A DNA stretch of 64,000 nucleotides, taken from assembly GCF_008369405.1 (NCBI RefSeq), contig NZ_VSJJ01000003.1, positions 1-64,000 on the forward strand. Reading direction: 5' to 3'. Below are positions 1 through 11,290 of this stretch, piece by piece. The stretch is from Streptococcus cristatus. GTDB lineage: Bacteria; Bacillota; Bacilli; Lactobacillales; Streptococcaceae. Under the pieces are notes generated by a model. That model searched no databases. It worked only from the letters and a program-made list of their open reading frames with translations, and was not told where the DNA came from. A program made the position numbers and the translations under genes. Positions within the stretch are counted from its first letter, which is position 1, and the number at the start of each line of letters is the position of its first letter.

Positions 1-459
1 ATTTGGTTGCTCTTTTGGCCAGATGATAAACCTGAACCAGATTTTTCCTCTGCCAATAAAATTGAATTACTGGCAAGTATTCTCGCAGGTAATAACGAGG
101 ATATTATCCGAGATGCTGGCTATGGAATTCCGGATGACCCAGTGATTCGCCGATGGGGAATAAATGAACTTACAATACCTGGTAAATTAAACTTGGATGT
201 ACGCCCGCCGACTAGTTTGGAAGACAGTGAGCTTCTGATTCATTTTTCCACTATAATTGATGGTAAAGAAATAGATGCAGGTTTTTTCGTGGATAAAGAA
301 TTAAAATTGACTTATTCAAGATATACTTATATAGATAAGGATGCTATTAGGAAAAAAATTGAGATAGATGAGACTCAAGAAAGAGAGCTACTACGTCAGG
401 TTCAAACAGAATTGAATCAGTTCTTTGAAAAAATGAAACAGCAGCTAGCTTCTAAATAG
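1..459 (+). CDS. Unknown protein, C-terminal part (cut by window edge)
   Basis: The reading frame is open from the first base, so the gene probably starts outside the window. About 152 residues are visible, ending in TAG at 457-459. A TTG at 7 could in principle be a start but has no ribosome binding site in view. The visible part is soluble, rich in Asp, Glu and Lys, and ends in a probable helix with heptad-like spacing. No signal peptide, membrane segment or recognisable motif is seen, and I do not recognise the family. It lies directly upstream of a decayed gene fragment and the rpoB promoter region, on the same strand. Confidence 0.6.
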   Translation: MWLLFWPDDKPEPDFSSANKIELLASILAGNNEDIIRDAGYGIPDDPVIRRWGINELTIPGKLNLDVRPPTSLEDSELLIHFSTIIDGKEIDAGFFVDKELKLTYSRYTYIDKDAIRKKIEIDETQERELLRQVQTELNQFFEKMKQQLASK

Positions 460-480
460 GAAATATAATAAAAGAATCAT

Positions 481-612
481 AAAATAAAGATTCGGAAGGC
501 TGTTGATGAGCCACTCTGGGAAGAATTGGATAGGAAACATGAAGGATACATCAAAATCCAGGGTTAACATGTTCATGACGACGAGGAAGTGGATGAGAGC
601 GACTTAAAATAA
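481..612 (+). pseudogene. Decayed gene fragment with in-frame stop
   Basis: One reading frame gives a protein-like segment (KIRKAVDEPLWEELDRKHEG and onward) interrupted by TAA at 565-567. It continues in the same frame into a very acidic tail (HDDEEVDESDLK) ending in TAA at 610-612. No start codon with a ribosome binding site is present. This looks like the remnant of a small gene. The original family is not recognised, and chance coding-like sequence cannot be excluded. Confidence 0.3.
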
Positions 613-669
613 ACATGCTTCTATTTCAAGATTAAAGATGAAAGTGCCCTGGAAATTAGATAAAACTAC

Positions 670-697
670 TTGAATTTTTACATAAATATGGTATAAT
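670..697 (+). promoter_or_regulatory. rpoB-rpoC promoter
   Basis: TTGAAT (670-675) and a perfect TATAAT (692-697) are separated by 16 bp. The predicted transcript starts near 704, which leaves an untranslated leader of about 330 nt before the rpoB start codon. Confidence 0.75.
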
Positions 698-752
698 AGT
701 ACCAATAATTTGTCGTGTGCTTTAATTGAAATATTGTCCGATTAAAGCTTGC

Positions 753-800
753 AGCAGTTAAATCAAACTTTTTATAAGTCAGATTTAGCTGCTCTTTTTG
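753..800 (+). terminator. Intrinsic terminator/attenuator in the rpoB leader
   Basis: AGCAGTTAAATC (753-764) pairs with GATTTAGCTGCT (782-793) over 12 bp with one G-U pair. It is followed directly by CTTTTTG. It lies only about 50 nt after the predicted start of transcription and 240 nt before rpoB. It therefore looks like a premature terminator that would reduce or regulate entry into rpoBC. Confidence 0.65.
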
Positions 801-883
801 TGTCTATTTTTCAGAATTCTAGGATTTGTAACGCAAACTTAAAGATTCTAAAAACTTAGCAAAAGGGACTGATTGTAGCTGTT

Positions 884-920
884 TTGACGAGAGTCAATGG
901 CGTAGAAGGGGTCTCCCCTT
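884..920 (+). promoter_or_regulatory. Paired hairpins in rpoB leader (possible Lacto-rpoB motif)
   Basis: Two compact hairpins stand between the upstream terminator and rpoB. The first is TTGAC-GAGA-GTCAA (884-897), a 5-bp stem with a GNRA-type tetraloop. The second is AAGGGG-TCT-CCCCTT (906-920). The position, in the 5' untranslated region of rpoB in a member of the Lactobacillales, fits the published Lacto-rpoB RNA motif. I cannot verify the covariance match from sequence alone. Confidence 0.4.
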
Positions 921-1036
921 GGTAAGAGTGAAGAAGAGTGTGATATGAGAGGTAGATGGTTATTATTTCAATAATCGGTGAATCTCAATTCTCTCCGATT
1001 CCTCCCTCTGTACTTTATAAAAAAGGAGTTAGAAAC

Positions 1037-4000
1037 TTGGCAGGACATGACGTTCAATACGGGAAACATCGGACCCGTCGTAGTTTTTCAAGAATTAAAG
1101 AAGTTCTTGATTTACCAAACTTGATTGAAATTCAAACAGACTCTTTTAAAGATTTCTTGGACCATGGTTTGAAGGAAGTCTTTGAGGATGTGCTTCCTAT
1201 TTCAAACTTTACCGACACCATGGAATTGGAATTTGTCGGCTATGAAATCCGTGAGCCTAAATACACGCTGGAAGAAGCTCGTATCCACGATGCTAGCTAC
1301 TCAGCGCCAATCTTTGTGACTTTCCGTTTGATTAACAAGGAAACTGGTGAAATCAAGACACAGGAAGTCTTCTTTGGTGACTTCCCAATCATGACTGAAA
1401 TGGGAACCTTCATCATCAACGGTGGTGAACGGATTATCGTATCCCAGTTGGTGCGTTCACCAGGTGTTTACTTCAACGATAAGGTTGACAAAAACGGTAA
1501 AGTTGGCTACGGCTCAACTGTTATTCCTAACCGCGGAGCTTGGTTGGAGCTAGAAACAGACTCAAAAGACATTGCCTATACTCGTATTGACCGGACGCGT
1601 AAAATTCCGTTTACGACTTTGGTTCGTGCACTTGGTTTCTCAGGCGATGATGAGATCTTGGACATCTTTGGTGACAGTGACTTGGTGCGCAATACCATCG
1701 AAAAAGATATCCACAAGAACCCAATGGATTCTCGTACGGATGAAGCTCTGAAGGAAATCTATGAGCGTCTTCGTCCAGGTGAGCCTAAGACGGCTGAAAG
1801 CTCACGTAGCTTGCTTGTGGCTCGTTTCTTTGATCCACATCGCTATGACTTGGCTGCCGTTGGTCGTTACAAGATTAACAAGAAGCTCAACATCAAGAAT
1901 CGCCTCCTCAATCAAACATTGGCAGAACATCTGGTAGATGCTGAAACAGGCGAAATTCTTGTCGAAGCTGGTACAGTCATGACTCGCAGTATGATTGACA
2001 GCATTGCAGAGCAGTTGGACAATGGTTTGAACAAGATCACTTATATTCCAAACGACTCAGCTGTCTTGACAGAGCCTGTAGAATTGCAGAAGTTCAAGGT
2101 TGTCGCACCAAGCGATCCAGACCGTGTTGTGACCATTATTGGTAACGCGAACCCATCTGACAAGGTTCGGACTGTAACACCAGCTGATATCTTGGCTGAA
2201 ATGAGCTATTTCCTCAACTTGGCAGAAGGTATCGGTCGTGTGGATGATATTGACCACTTGGGGAACCGTCGTATTCGTGCGGTTGGTGAGCTTTTGGCTA
2301 ACCAAGTTCGTCTCGGACTTTCTCGGATGGAGCGTAATGTTCGCGAACGGATGAGCGTTCAGGACAATGAAGTGTTGACTCCGCAACAAATCATCAACAT
2401 CCGTCCAGTGACGGCTGCTATTAAAGAATTCTTTGGTTCTTCTCAGTTGTCTCAGTTCATGGACCAACACAATCCGCTATCTGAGCTTTCCCACAAGCGT
2501 CGTCTCTCTGCCTTGGGACCTGGTGGTTTGACACGTGACCGCGCTGGATATGAAGTGCGGGACGTGCACTATACTCACTATGGCCGCATGTGTCCGATTG
2601 AAACGCCTGAAGGACCAAACATCGGTTTGATCAATAACTTGTCTTCTTACGGGCACCTTAACAAATATGGCTTTATTCAAACGCCTTACCGTAAGGTAGA
2701 CCGTGAAGCTGGTGTGGTAACCAACGAAATCGTTTGGTTGACAGCCGACGAGGAAGATGAATTTATCGTAGCGCAGGCAAACTCTAAGCTTAATGAAAAA
2801 GGTGGCTTTGCAGAGCCTATCGTTATGGGACGCCACCAAGGTAACAACCAAGAATTCCCATCAGACCAAGTGGACTACATGGACGTGTCACCAAAACAGG
2901 TAGTTGCTGTGGCGACAGCATGTATTCCTTTCTTGGAAAACGACGACTCCAATCGTGCCCTCATGGGTGCCAACATGCAACGTCAGGCTGTGCCATTGAT
3001 CGATCCAAAAGCGCCTTATGTTGGTACTGGTATGGAATACCAAGCTGCCCACGATTCTGGTGCAGCGGTTATTGCCCAGTATAATGGTAAGGTGACCTAT
3101 GCGGATGCGGATAAGGTAGAAGTTCGCCGTGAAGATGGTTCGCTAGATGTTTACCATATCCAAAAATTCCGTCGTTCAAACTCAGGAACTGCCTACAACC
3201 AACGTACCCTTGTAAAAGTTGGCGATGTCGTTGAAAAAGGCGACTTTATCGCTGACGGACCTTCTATGGAAAATGGAGAAATGGCGCTTGGACAAAACCC
3301 AATCGTTGCCTACATGACATGGGAAGGTTACAACTTCGAGGATGCCGTTATCATGAGTGAACGCTTGGTCAAAGACGATGTCTACACCTCTGTCCACCTC
3401 GAAGAATACGAATCAGAAACACGTGATACCAAGCTTGGGCCTGAGGAAATTACTCGCGAAATTCCGAACGTCGGTGAAGATGCCCTCAAAGACCTTGACG
3501 AGATGGGAATTATCCGTATCGGTGCTGAGGTTAAAGAAGGCGACATCCTTGTAGGTAAAGTGACACCTAAGGGTGAAAAAGACCTTTCAGCTGAAGAGCG
3601 CCTCTTGCACGCTATCTTCGGAGACAAGTCTCGTGAAGTCCGTGACACTTCTCTTCGTGTACCACACGGTGCCGATGGTGTCGTTCGCGATGTCAAAATC
3701 TTTACCCGCGCTAATGGTGATGAGCTACAATCTGGTGTCAATATGCTGGTGCGTGTCTACATCGCTCAAAAACGTAAGATCAAGGTCGGAGATAAGATGG
3801 CCGGACGCCACGGAAACAAAGGGGTTGTATCCCGTATCGTTCCTGTGGAAGACATGCCTTACCTTCCAGACGGAACTCCAGTTGATATCATGTTGAACCC
3901 ACTCGGGGTACCATCACGTATGAACATCGGTCAGGTTATGGAGCTTCACCTTGGTATGGCAGCGCGTAACTTGGGTATCCACATTGCGACACCGGTCTTT

Positions 4001-4609
4001 GACGGAGCTAGCTCAGAAGATCTCTGGGATACTGTCCGTGAAGCTGGTATGGATAGCGATGCCAAGACGATTCTTTATGACGGTCGTACTGGTGAGCCAT
4101 TTGACAACCGCGTTTCTGTCGGTGTCATGTACATGATCAAGCTCCACCACATGGTTGACGACAAACTCCACGCCCGCTCAGTCGGTCCTTACTCAACCGT
4201 TACCCAACAGCCACTCGGAGGTAAAGCTCAGTTTGGTGGACAACGTTTCGGGGAAATGGAAGTTTGGGCCCTAGAGGCTTACGGTGCGTCAAACGTACTT
4301 CAAGAAATCTTGACTTACAAGTCTGACGATATCAACGGACGTTTGAAAGCTTATGAAGCGATTACCAAAGGGAAACCAATTCCAAAACCAGGTGTTCCGG
4401 AATCCTTCCGCGTCTTGGTAAAAGAATTGCAGTCTCTCGGATTGGATATGCGTGTGCTCGACGAAGATGACAACGAAGTAGAATTGCGTGATTTGGATGA
4501 GGACATGGATGAAGATGTGATCCATGTGGACGATCTGGAAAAAGCACGTCAAAAACAGGCTCAAGAAGCGAAAGCGGCTTTTGATGCTGAAGGAAATGAA
4601 GAAAAATAA
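1037..4609 (+). CDS. rpoB: RNA polymerase beta subunit
   Basis: This is the beta subunit of RNA polymerase, 1190 residues, which forms the catalytic core with RpoC, alpha and omega. The protein matches streptococcal RpoB throughout. The start is taken as TTG at 1037 (product begins [15 protein letters not shown]) because AAGGAG at 1023-1028 sits 8 nt ahead of it. An in-frame ATG at 956 would add 27 residues that do not belong to the family and has no ribosome binding site. The rifampicin-binding region reads [19 protein letters not shown] followed by SALGPGG. The residues most often changed in resistant strains (Asp, His and Ser of that segment) are wild type. The C-terminus ends in an acidic and charged tail typical of streptococci. 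rpoC follows after 38 bp in the same operon. Confidence 0.97.
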   Translation: MAGHDVQYGKHRTRRSFSRIKEVLDLPNLIEIQTDSFKDFLDHGLKEVFEDVLPISNFTDTMELEFVGYEIREPKYTLEEARIHDASYSAPIFVTFRLINKETGEIKTQEVFFGDFPIMTEMGTFIINGGERIIVSQLVRSPGVYFNDKVDKNGKVGYGSTVIPNRGAWLELETDSKDIAYTRIDRTRKIPFTTLVRALGFSGDDEILDIFGDSDLVRNTIEKDIHKNPMDSRTDEALKEIYERLRPGEPKTAESSRSLLVARFFDPHRYDLAAVGRYKINKKLNIKNRLLNQTLAEHLVDAETGEILVEAGTVMTRSMIDSIAEQLDNGLNKITYIPNDSAVLTEPVELQKFKVVAPSDPDRVVTIIGNANPSDKVRTVTPADILAEMSYFLNLAEGIGRVDDIDHLGNRRIRAVGELLANQVRLGLSRMERNVRERMSVQDNEVLTPQQIINIRPVTAAIKEFFGSSQLSQFMDQHNPLSELSHKRRLSALGPGGLTRDRAGYEVRDVHYTHYGRMCPIETPEGPNIGLINNLSSYGHLNKYGFIQTPYRKVDREAGVVTNEIVWLTADEEDEFIVAQANSKLNEKGGFAEPIVMGRHQGNNQEFPSDQVDYMDVSPKQVVAVATACIPFLENDDSNRALMGANMQRQAVPLIDPKAPYVGTGMEYQAAHDSGAAVIAQYNGKVTYADADKVEVRREDGSLDVYHIQKFRRSNSGTAYNQRTLVKVGDVVEKGDFIADGPSMENGEMALGQNPIVAYMTWEGYNFEDAVIMSERLVKDDVYTSVHLEEYESETRDTKLGPEEITREIPNVGEDALKDLDEMGIIRIGAEVKEGDILVGKVTPKGEKDLSAEERLLHAIFGDKSREVRDTSLRVPHGADGVVRDVKIFTRANGDELQSGVNMLVRVYIAQKRKIKVGDKMAGRHGNKGVVSRIVPVEDMPYLPDGTPVDIMLNPLGVPSRMNIGQVMELHLGMAARNLGIHIATPVFDGASSEDLWDTVREAGMDSDAKTILYDGRTGEPFDNRVSVGVMYMIKLHHMVDDKLHARSVGPYSTVTQQPLGGKAQFGGQRFGEMEVWALEAYGASNVLQEILTYKSDDINGRLKAYEAITKGKPIPKPGVPESFRVLVKELQSLGLDMRVLDEDDNEVELRDLDEDMDEDVIHVDDLEKARQKQAQEAKAAFDAEGNEEK

Positions 4610-4647
4610 TTCGTCGCTGATTAGATAAATAAGAAAGGTAAGAAATA

Positions 4648-7600
4648 GTGGTTGATGTAAATCGATTTAAAAGTATGCAAATCACCCTAGCTTCTCCAAG
4701 TAAGGTCCGTTCATGGTCTTACGGGGAAGTGAAGAAGCCTGAGACAATCAATTACCGGACCTTGAAGCCAGAACGTGAAGGTCTCTTTGACGAGGTGATC
4801 TTCGGGCCAACCAAGGATTGGGAGTGTGCCTGCGGTAAATACAAACGGATTCGTTATAAAGGGATTATTTGTGACCGCTGTGGTGTCGAAGTAACACGGA
4901 CCAAGGTTCGCCGTGAACGTATGGGCCACATTGAGCTCAAAGCACCAGTTTCTCATATCTGGTATTTCAAGGGAATCCCAAGCCGAATGGGCTTGACTCT
5001 GGATATGAGCCCGCGCGCCCTAGAAGAAGTCATTTATTTTGCGGCTTATGTGGTGATTGATCCTAAGGAAACACCACTGGAGCACAAATCTATCATGACG
5101 GAGCGCGAGTACCGTGAGCGCCTCCGTGAATATGGTGCAGGTTCATTCGTTGCCAAGATGGGAGCAGAAGCGATCCAAGACTTGCTGAAACAAGTGGATT
5201 TGGAAACAGAAATTGCGGCTCTCAAGGAAGAATTGAAAACAGCTTCTGGTCAGAAACGAATCAAGGCTATTCGTCGTTTGGACGTTTTGGATGCCTTCTA
5301 CCGCTCCGGCAATAAGCCAGAATGGATGATTCTGAACATCCTGCCAGTCATTCCGCCAGATCTGCGTCCAATGTTGCAGTTGGATGGTGGCCGCTTTGCC
5401 TCATCTGACTTGAACGACCTTTACCGTCGTGTTATCAACCGGAACAACCGTTTGGCTCGTTTGCTTGAGTTGAATGCACCAGGTATCATCGTTCAAAATG
5501 AGAAACGGATGCTGCAAGAAGCGGTGGATGCTTTGATTGATAACGGTCGCCGTGGTCGTCCGATCACAGGTCCAGGTAGCCGTCCACTCAAATCTTTGAG
5601 CCACATGCTCAAAGGTAAACAAGGTCGCTTCCGTCAAAACTTGCTGGGTAAACGGGTTGACTTCTCAGGACGTTCCGTTATCGCCGTTGGTCCGACATTG
5701 AAAATGTATCAATGTGGTGTGCCACGTGAAATGGCGATCGAGCTCTTCAAGCCGTTTGTCATGCGGGAAATTGTTGCCCGTGATTATGCACAGAATGTGA
5801 AAGCTGCTAAGCGCATGGTAGAGCGTGGTGATGAGCGCATCTGGGATGTCTTGGAAGATGTTATCAAAGAACACCCAGTGCTCCTTAACCGCGCACCGAC
5901 CCTTCACCGTTTGGGTATCCAAGCTTTTGAGCCAGTTCTAATCGACGGTAAAGCTCTTCGCTTGCACCCACTGGTCTGTGAAGCCTACAATGCTGACTTT
6001 GACGGTGACCAAATGGCCATTCACGTTCCATTGTCTGAAGAAGCACAGGCTGAGGCTCGTATCCTCATGCTGGCTGCTGAGCACATCTTGAATCCGAAAG
6101 ACGGAAAACCAGTTGTAACACCATCTCAGGATATGGTCTTGGGGAACTACTACCTGACCATGGAAGAAGCAGGTCGTGAAGGCGAAGGTATGGTCTTTAA
6201 AGACCGTGATGAAGCCGTGATGGCCTTGCGTAATGGCTATGTCCACTTGCACACTCGTGTAGGTATCGCGACAGATAGCCTCAACAAACCTTGGACAGAA
6301 GATCAAAAACACAAGATCCTCATGACCACAGTAGGTAAGATTCTCTTTAACGACATCATGCCAGAAGAGCTGCCTTACCTGCAAGAGCCGACAAATGCTA
6401 ACTTGACAGAAGGCGTTCCAGCTAAATACTTCTTGGAACCAGGAAAAGACATCAAGTCTGCTATTGAAGCTCTAGAGCTGAATATTCCGTTCAAGAAGAA
6501 AAATCTAGGAAATATCATCGCTGAAATCTTCAAACGCTTCCGTACAACAGAAACATCTGCCCTGCTGGACCGCTTGAAAGACCTAGGTTACCACCATTCT
6601 ACTCTGGCTGGTTTGACAGTGGGTATCGCTGATATCCCAGTTGTTGAAGACAAGGCTGAGATCATTGAAGAATCTCACAAGCGTGTAGAACAAATCACCA
6701 AGCAATTCCGTCGTGGTATGATCACAGACGACGAGCGCTACAACGCTGTTACAGCTGAATGGCGTTCTGCCCGTGAAAAATTGGAGAAACGTTTGGTTGC
6801 TAACCAAGATCCGAAGAACCCAATCGTTATGATGATGGACTCTGGAGCCCGTGGTAACATCTCAAACTTCTCCCAGCTTGCCGGTATGCGTGGTCTGATG
6901 GCTGCTCCAAACGGACGTATCATGGAGTTGCCAATCCTTTCAAACTTCCGTGAAGGTTTGTCAGTACTCGAAATGTTCTTCTCAACTCACGGTGCTCGTA
7001 AAGGTATGACCGATACGGCCCTCAAGACAGCCGACTCAGGTTACTTGACTCGCCGTCTGGTTGACGTTGCTCAAGATGTAATTATCCGTGAGGACGACTG
7101 TGGTACAGACCGCGGACTTCTTATCACTTCTATCACAGAAGGCAAGGAAATGATCGAGTCTCTGGAAGAGCGCCTCAATGGTCGTTACACTAAGAAAACG
7201 GTTAAACATCCAGAAACTGGTGCAGTTATCATTGGTCCAAATGAATTGATCACCGAAGACAAGGCGCGCGAGATTGTCAATGCTGGTGTTGAAGAAGTGA
7301 CGATTCGCTCTGTCTTTACATGTAACACCCGTCATGGTGTCTGCCGTCACTGTTACGGTATCAACCTGGCGACTGGTGATGCTGTTGAAGTCGGTGAAGC
7401 AGTCGGAACCATCGCTGCCCAATCTATCGGGGAGCCTGGTACACAGCTGACCATGCGGACCTTCCACACGGGTGGTGTTGCCTCTAATACCGATATCACA
7501 CAGGGTCTTCCTCGTGTCCAAGAAATCTTTGAAGCCCGCAATCCGAAAGGGGAAGCGGTCATCACAGAAGTCAAGGGTGAAGTTACTGCCATTGAAGAAG

Positions 7601-8292
7601 ATGCATCTACTCGTACTAAGAAAGTCTTTGTCAAAGGTGCAACTGGCGAAGGTGAATATGTGGTGCCATTCACAGCCCGCATGAAGGTAGAAGTGGGCGA
7701 CCAAGTTTCCCGCGGTGCTGCCTTGACCGAAGGTTCTATCCAGCCTAAGCACTTGCTGGCTGTCCGTGATGTCTTGTCTGTTGAAACTTACCTGCTTGCT
7801 GAGGTACAAAAAGTTTACCGTAGCCAAGGGGTAGAAATCGGGGACAAACACATTGAGGTAATGGTTCGTCAAATGATTCGCAAGGTGCGCGTCATGGATC
7901 CAGGTGACACAGATCTTCTTATGGGAACTCTCATGGATATCACTGACTTTACAGATGCTAACCGTGATGTGGTTATCTCTGGCGGAGTGCCTGCGACAGC
8001 TCGTCCAGTCCTCATGGGAATCACCAAAGCTTCCCTTGAAACAAATAGCTTCCTGTCTGCAGCTTCCTTCCAGGAAACAACTCGTGTCCTGACAGATGCT
8101 GCTATCCGTGGTAAGAAAGACCATCTCCTTGGTCTCAAGGAAAATGTTATCATCGGTAAGATTATTCCAGCTGGTACTGGTATGGCTCGTTACCGTAACT
8201 TAGAACCACAAGCAATCAATGAAGTTGAAATTATTGACGAAGTTGTGGAAACAGCAGAGACTGAAGAAGTTGAAACAAGCGTAGAATCATAA
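4648..8292 (+). CDS. rpoC: RNA polymerase beta' subunit
   Basis: This is the beta' subunit of RNA polymerase, 1214 residues, carrying the active-site magnesium. The start is GTG at 4648, preceded by GAAAGGTAAG. Visible landmarks are the N-terminal zinc ribbon (Cys60, Cys62, Cys75, Cys78), the catalytic NADFDGDQM loop with Asp450, Asp452 and Asp454, and the second zinc site around [11 protein letters not shown]. The bridge-helix and trigger-loop region shows [20 protein letters not shown] and the MRTFHTGG segment. The extreme C-terminus is rich in Glu and Val, as in other streptococci. The gene is co-transcribed with rpoB, and transcription probably ends in the repeat element that begins 33 bp after the stop. 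Confidence 0.97.
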   Translation: MVDVNRFKSMQITLASPSKVRSWSYGEVKKPETINYRTLKPEREGLFDEVIFGPTKDWECACGKYKRIRYKGIICDRCGVEVTRTKVRRERMGHIELKAPVSHIWYFKGIPSRMGLTLDMSPRALEEVIYFAAYVVIDPKETPLEHKSIMTEREYRERLREYGAGSFVAKMGAEAIQDLLKQVDLETEIAALKEELKTASGQKRIKAIRRLDVLDAFYRSGNKPEWMILNILPVIPPDLRPMLQLDGGRFASSDLNDLYRRVINRNNRLARLLELNAPGIIVQNEKRMLQEAVDALIDNGRRGRPITGPGSRPLKSLSHMLKGKQGRFRQNLLGKRVDFSGRSVIAVGPTLKMYQCGVPREMAIELFKPFVMREIVARDYAQNVKAAKRMVERGDERIWDVLEDVIKEHPVLLNRAPTLHRLGIQAFEPVLIDGKALRLHPLVCEAYNADFDGDQMAIHVPLSEEAQAEARILMLAAEHILNPKDGKPVVTPSQDMVLGNYYLTMEEAGREGEGMVFKDRDEAVMALRNGYVHLHTRVGIATDSLNKPWTEDQKHKILMTTVGKILFNDIMPEELPYLQEPTNANLTEGVPAKYFLEPGKDIKSAIEALELNIPFKKKNLGNIIAEIFKRFRTTETSALLDRLKDLGYHHSTLAGLTVGIADIPVVEDKAEIIEESHKRVEQITKQFRRGMITDDERYNAVTAEWRSAREKLEKRLVANQDPKNPIVMMMDSGARGNISNFSQLAGMRGLMAAPNGRIMELPILSNFREGLSVLEMFFSTHGARKGMTDTALKTADSGYLTRRLVDVAQDVIIREDDCGTDRGLLITSITEGKEMIESLEERLNGRYTKKTVKHPETGAVIIGPNELITEDKAREIVNAGVEEVTIRSVFTCNTRHGVCRHCYGINLATGDAVEVGEAVGTIAAQSIGEPGTQLTMRTFHTGGVASNTDITQGLPRVQEIFEARNPKGEAVITEVKGEVTAIEEDASTRTKKVFVKGATGEGEYVVPFTARMKVEVGDQVSRGAALTEGSIQPKHLLAVRDVLSVETYLLAEVQKVYRSQGVEIGDKHIEVMVRQMIRKVRVMDPGDTDLLMGTLMDITDFTDANRDVVISGGVPATARPVLMGITKASLETNSFLSAASFQETTRVLTDAAIRGKKDHLLGLKENVIIGKIIPAGTGMARYRNLEPQAINEVEIIDEVVETAETEEVETSVES

Positions 8293-8325
8293 GAACTTGC
8301 TTGAGTTTACAATATAAAAGTCTAT

Positions 8326-8507
8326 GAGAGGCTGGGACAAAAGTCCTAGCCTCTCAATTGTTTTTGGATTGTCGAGCAAGACGCAGTGGTTGAGTGGGCT
8401 CTACTACGCTGATTTCATCAGCTTTTACAGCCCTACTCAACTATGCGGAGGTGGGACGACGAAATCGAATTCTAACGAATTATCGATTTCTATCTCACCC
8501 TCTTTTT
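8326..8507 (+). repeat. Three-hairpin dispersed repeat, copy 1 (forward)
   Basis: This is copy 1 of an element found six times in the window. Hairpin A (8326-8355) is a near-perfect 30-nt stem-loop, GAGAGGCT-GGGAC-AAAA-GTCC-T-AGCCTCTC. Hairpin B (8388-8442) pairs GGTTGAGTGGGCT with AGCCCTACTCAACT and encloses a smaller GCTGAT-TTC-ATCAGC hairpin. Hairpin C (about 8447-8502) pairs a GTGGGAC-GACGAAATCG arm with CGATTTC-TATCTCAC and ends in CTCTTTTT. It starts 33 bp after the rpoC stop and probably serves as its terminator. A 62-codon open frame crosses it but is not conserved in other copies. Confidence 0.9.
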
Positions 8508-8695
8508 GTTAGGTGAACTGCATTGGTAAAGATATAAAAAATTGGAAATTTAGCGTTCCTTTTTTCTGCTAGACTGAATCAAAAGCTTAGGGAAGGAGCT
8601 CCCTAGTGAGCATGATAGTGTATTTTTTGATTTTACATGGCTCTTAGCTGTACAGGAAGGGAAAAATTCGATATACTAAGTGAAAGGAGGAAGAA

Positions 8696-9367
8696 ATGAA
8701 AATTTTTTTGCAAAAAGTAGAATATAGTTTACTGGCTTTGTTTTTAGCCGTACAGACTCAAGTTCCTTTTGTGATGATCCAGTTTTACAAAGGTCGAGAT
8801 CAAAGTTTTTCAATGGGTTACACCTTGCTTGTCCTGATGGTTTATTTTCTGATTATTTTTTATGCCCTGCGAATGGCCAAAAAAGAAGGCTTACTGACCC
8901 TTGATTTTAGCTTTTTTAATTTAAAATCAGTGATCTGGCTAGTATTATCCTATCTGATAACTTTTGGAGTTAGTATTTTTGCTGCGATTATTATGGTTCT
9001 AGAGGGCCAACTTTCAGGAACGACAGCCAATCAAACTGCTTTGCAAAACTTGTTTCAGAGTACGCCCGTTGTTTTGCTTATTGTGGGAGCTGTTTTTTCA
9101 GCGCCAATTTTGGAAGAGATTATTTTCCGTGGTTTGATTCCCCAAAAGCTGTTTCCAAAGCATGAGTTGATTGGTCTGATAGTTGGTTCTATCCTTTTTG
9201 GTTTTTTCCACGGTCCGACCAATATCGGTAGTTTTATCCTTTATGCTGGCATGGGTGGCGTCTTAGCTGTGCTAGTTCACCAGACCAAGCGTTTGGAAAT
9301 GGGAATTTTAGCCCATATGTTGCGGAATGGAATTGCTATTCTGGTGATGATTGCCGCACAAGGCTAA
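8696..9367 (+). CDS. CPBP-family intramembrane metalloprotease
   Basis: This 223-residue protein has about six membrane segments and belongs to the CPBP (CaaX/Abi) intramembrane protease family. The three family motifs are present: EEIIFR with Glu140, Glu141 and Arg145, the FHG motif with His172, and a C-terminal AHMLRN segment. The start is ATG at 8696 behind a strong GAAAGGAGG site. In Gram-positive bacteria such proteins process membrane substrates or protect against self-made bacteriocins; the substrate here is unknown. No bacteriocin gene is visible nearby. A second protein derived from the same family lies 148 bp downstream. A terminator at 9390-9412 separates the two. Confidence 0.85.
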   Translation: MKIFLQKVEYSLLALFLAVQTQVPFVMIQFYKGRDQSFSMGYTLLVLMVYFLIIFYALRMAKKEGLLTLDFSFFNLKSVIWLVLSYLITFGVSIFAAIIMVLEGQLSGTTANQTALQNLFQSTPVVLLIVGAVFSAPILEEIIFRGLIPQKLFPKHELIGLIVGSILFGFFHGPTNIGSFILYAGMGGVLAVLVHQTKRLEMGILAHMLRNGIAILVMIAAQG

Positions 9368-9389
9368 CGATAGATAATTGACAGGTGAA

Positions 9390-9412
9390 GAGGTCAGCTT
9401 GACCTCTTTTTT
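9390..9412 (+). terminator. Intrinsic terminator after the CPBP protease
   Basis: GAGGTCA-GCT-TGACCTC is a 7-bp stem with a 3-nt loop, followed by six T residues. Confidence 0.85.
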
Positions 9413-9452
9413 GACATTTCAGGGATAAAAAGTGACTTTTTAGGGCAGCGAG

Positions 9453-9481
9453 CCAACAGGGCAAATCTTTTGCTTTATAAT
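9453..9481 (+). promoter_or_regulatory. Promoter of the CPBP paralogue
   Basis: A perfect TATAAT (9476-9481) lies 17 bp after CCAACA (9453-9458), a weak -35. The predicted start near 9488 gives a leader of about 28 nt. Confidence 0.5.
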
Positions 9482-9515
9482 GAGAATTGTATCTTAGCTT
9501 TAGGGAGTGAAAAAT

Positions 9516-10145
9516 ATGCGTCTCAAATTTCAAAAATCTATCCAAATCTTATTGGTAGTTATGCTACTTCAATCGAGTTTGTTGCTTTTGGTTCAGCCAA
9601 TGACCAACCGCTTGGTTTTATCAAGGCCCAGTTTGCTCTTTATCTCTCTCTTTTTGCTCATTCTTTTTGGGTACGCCTCTTACTTTTCTCGTGAGTGGCG
9701 GGATTTTAAGGTAGAGCTACGGGCTTCCAAACGATTTCAGCACTTACGTTACCTTTATTTTTTGATGATTGCAAGCAACGCGGCGAGTCTTGTTCTCCTT
9801 TGTGGGCAGTCGAGTTCGGAGCTAACGCCTTTGCAGCAGCTTATCTCAAACAGTTTTTCCGCTTCCTCCTTGCTATTACTTGGCATGGATTTATTTGGGA
9901 TGTCATCACAGGCTAAGCAAAACAGGCAGATGAAATATGGGAAAAGTTGGGCTTTTGCTTTGGGAATCACTCTCTTTGCTTTCCTGAGAAATCTCGGAGA
10001 ATCATCTTGTTTTCTAATTTATCTAAGTTTAGGCATGGCTTTTGTCCAAGTCTTGAAAGCTTGGGTTGGATCTCTGGAATTGTCCCTGCTGGCTCATCTT
10101 CTGCGAAATCTGATTCTAATCCTCCTTTTGCCCTTCTGTTTGTAA
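9516..10145 (+). CDS. CPBP-like membrane protein lacking catalytic residues
   Basis: This very hydrophobic 209-residue protein has six or so membrane segments. Its C-terminal part aligns with the upstream CPBP protease: FAFLRNLGESSCFLIY corresponds to FGFFHGPTNIGSFILY, and LELSLLAHLLRN to LEMGILAHMLRN. The catalytic EExxxR motif is absent, and the histidine of FHG is replaced by Arg, so it should not be an active protease. The start is ATG at 9516, 8 nt after AGGGAG. An in-frame GTG at 9507 overlaps that site and is less likely. It has its own promoter. It may be a decayed paralogue or an adaptor; its function is unknown. Confidence 0.65.
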   Translation: MRLKFQKSIQILLVVMLLQSSLLLLVQPMTNRLVLSRPSLLFISLFLLILFGYASYFSREWRDFKVELRASKRFQHLRYLYFLMIASNAASLVLLCGQSSSELTPLQQLISNSFSASSLLLLGMDLFGMSSQAKQNRQMKYGKSWAFALGITLFAFLRNLGESSCFLIYLSLGMAFVQVLKAWVGSLELSLLAHLLRNLILILLLPFCL

Positions 10146-10153
10146 AAAGTGTT

Positions 10154-10181
10154 TTCTTAAATAGTGGAATTGTGGTAAAAT
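10154..10181 (+). promoter_or_regulatory. Probable promoter of the folate operon
   Basis: TTCTTA (10154-10159) and TAAAAT (10176-10181) are spaced by 16 bp, and TGTGG sits just ahead of the -10. The predicted transcript starts near 10188, which produces a leader of about 145 nt before folP. Confidence 0.5.
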
Positions 10182-10191
10182 GATAGATGAC

Positions 10192-11288
<1,097 letters not shown>

Positions 11289-11290
11289 GT

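Noticed and set aside
956..1036. N-terminal extension of RpoB from ATG 956
   Set aside because: The extra 27 residues are not part of streptococcal RpoB, no ribosome binding site precedes 956, and a good AAGGAG lies before TTG 1037.
7036..8124. 362-codon open frame antisense to rpoC
   Set aside because: It is a shadow of a highly biased, conserved gene. The translated product has no family-like features and no start signals.
8324..8512. 62-codon open frame across repeat copy 1, also open on the minus strand of copy 2
   Set aside because: It lies wholly within the three-hairpin repeat. The frame is broken by TAG in copy 3, and no ribosome binding site is conserved; it is a by-product of the repeated sequence.
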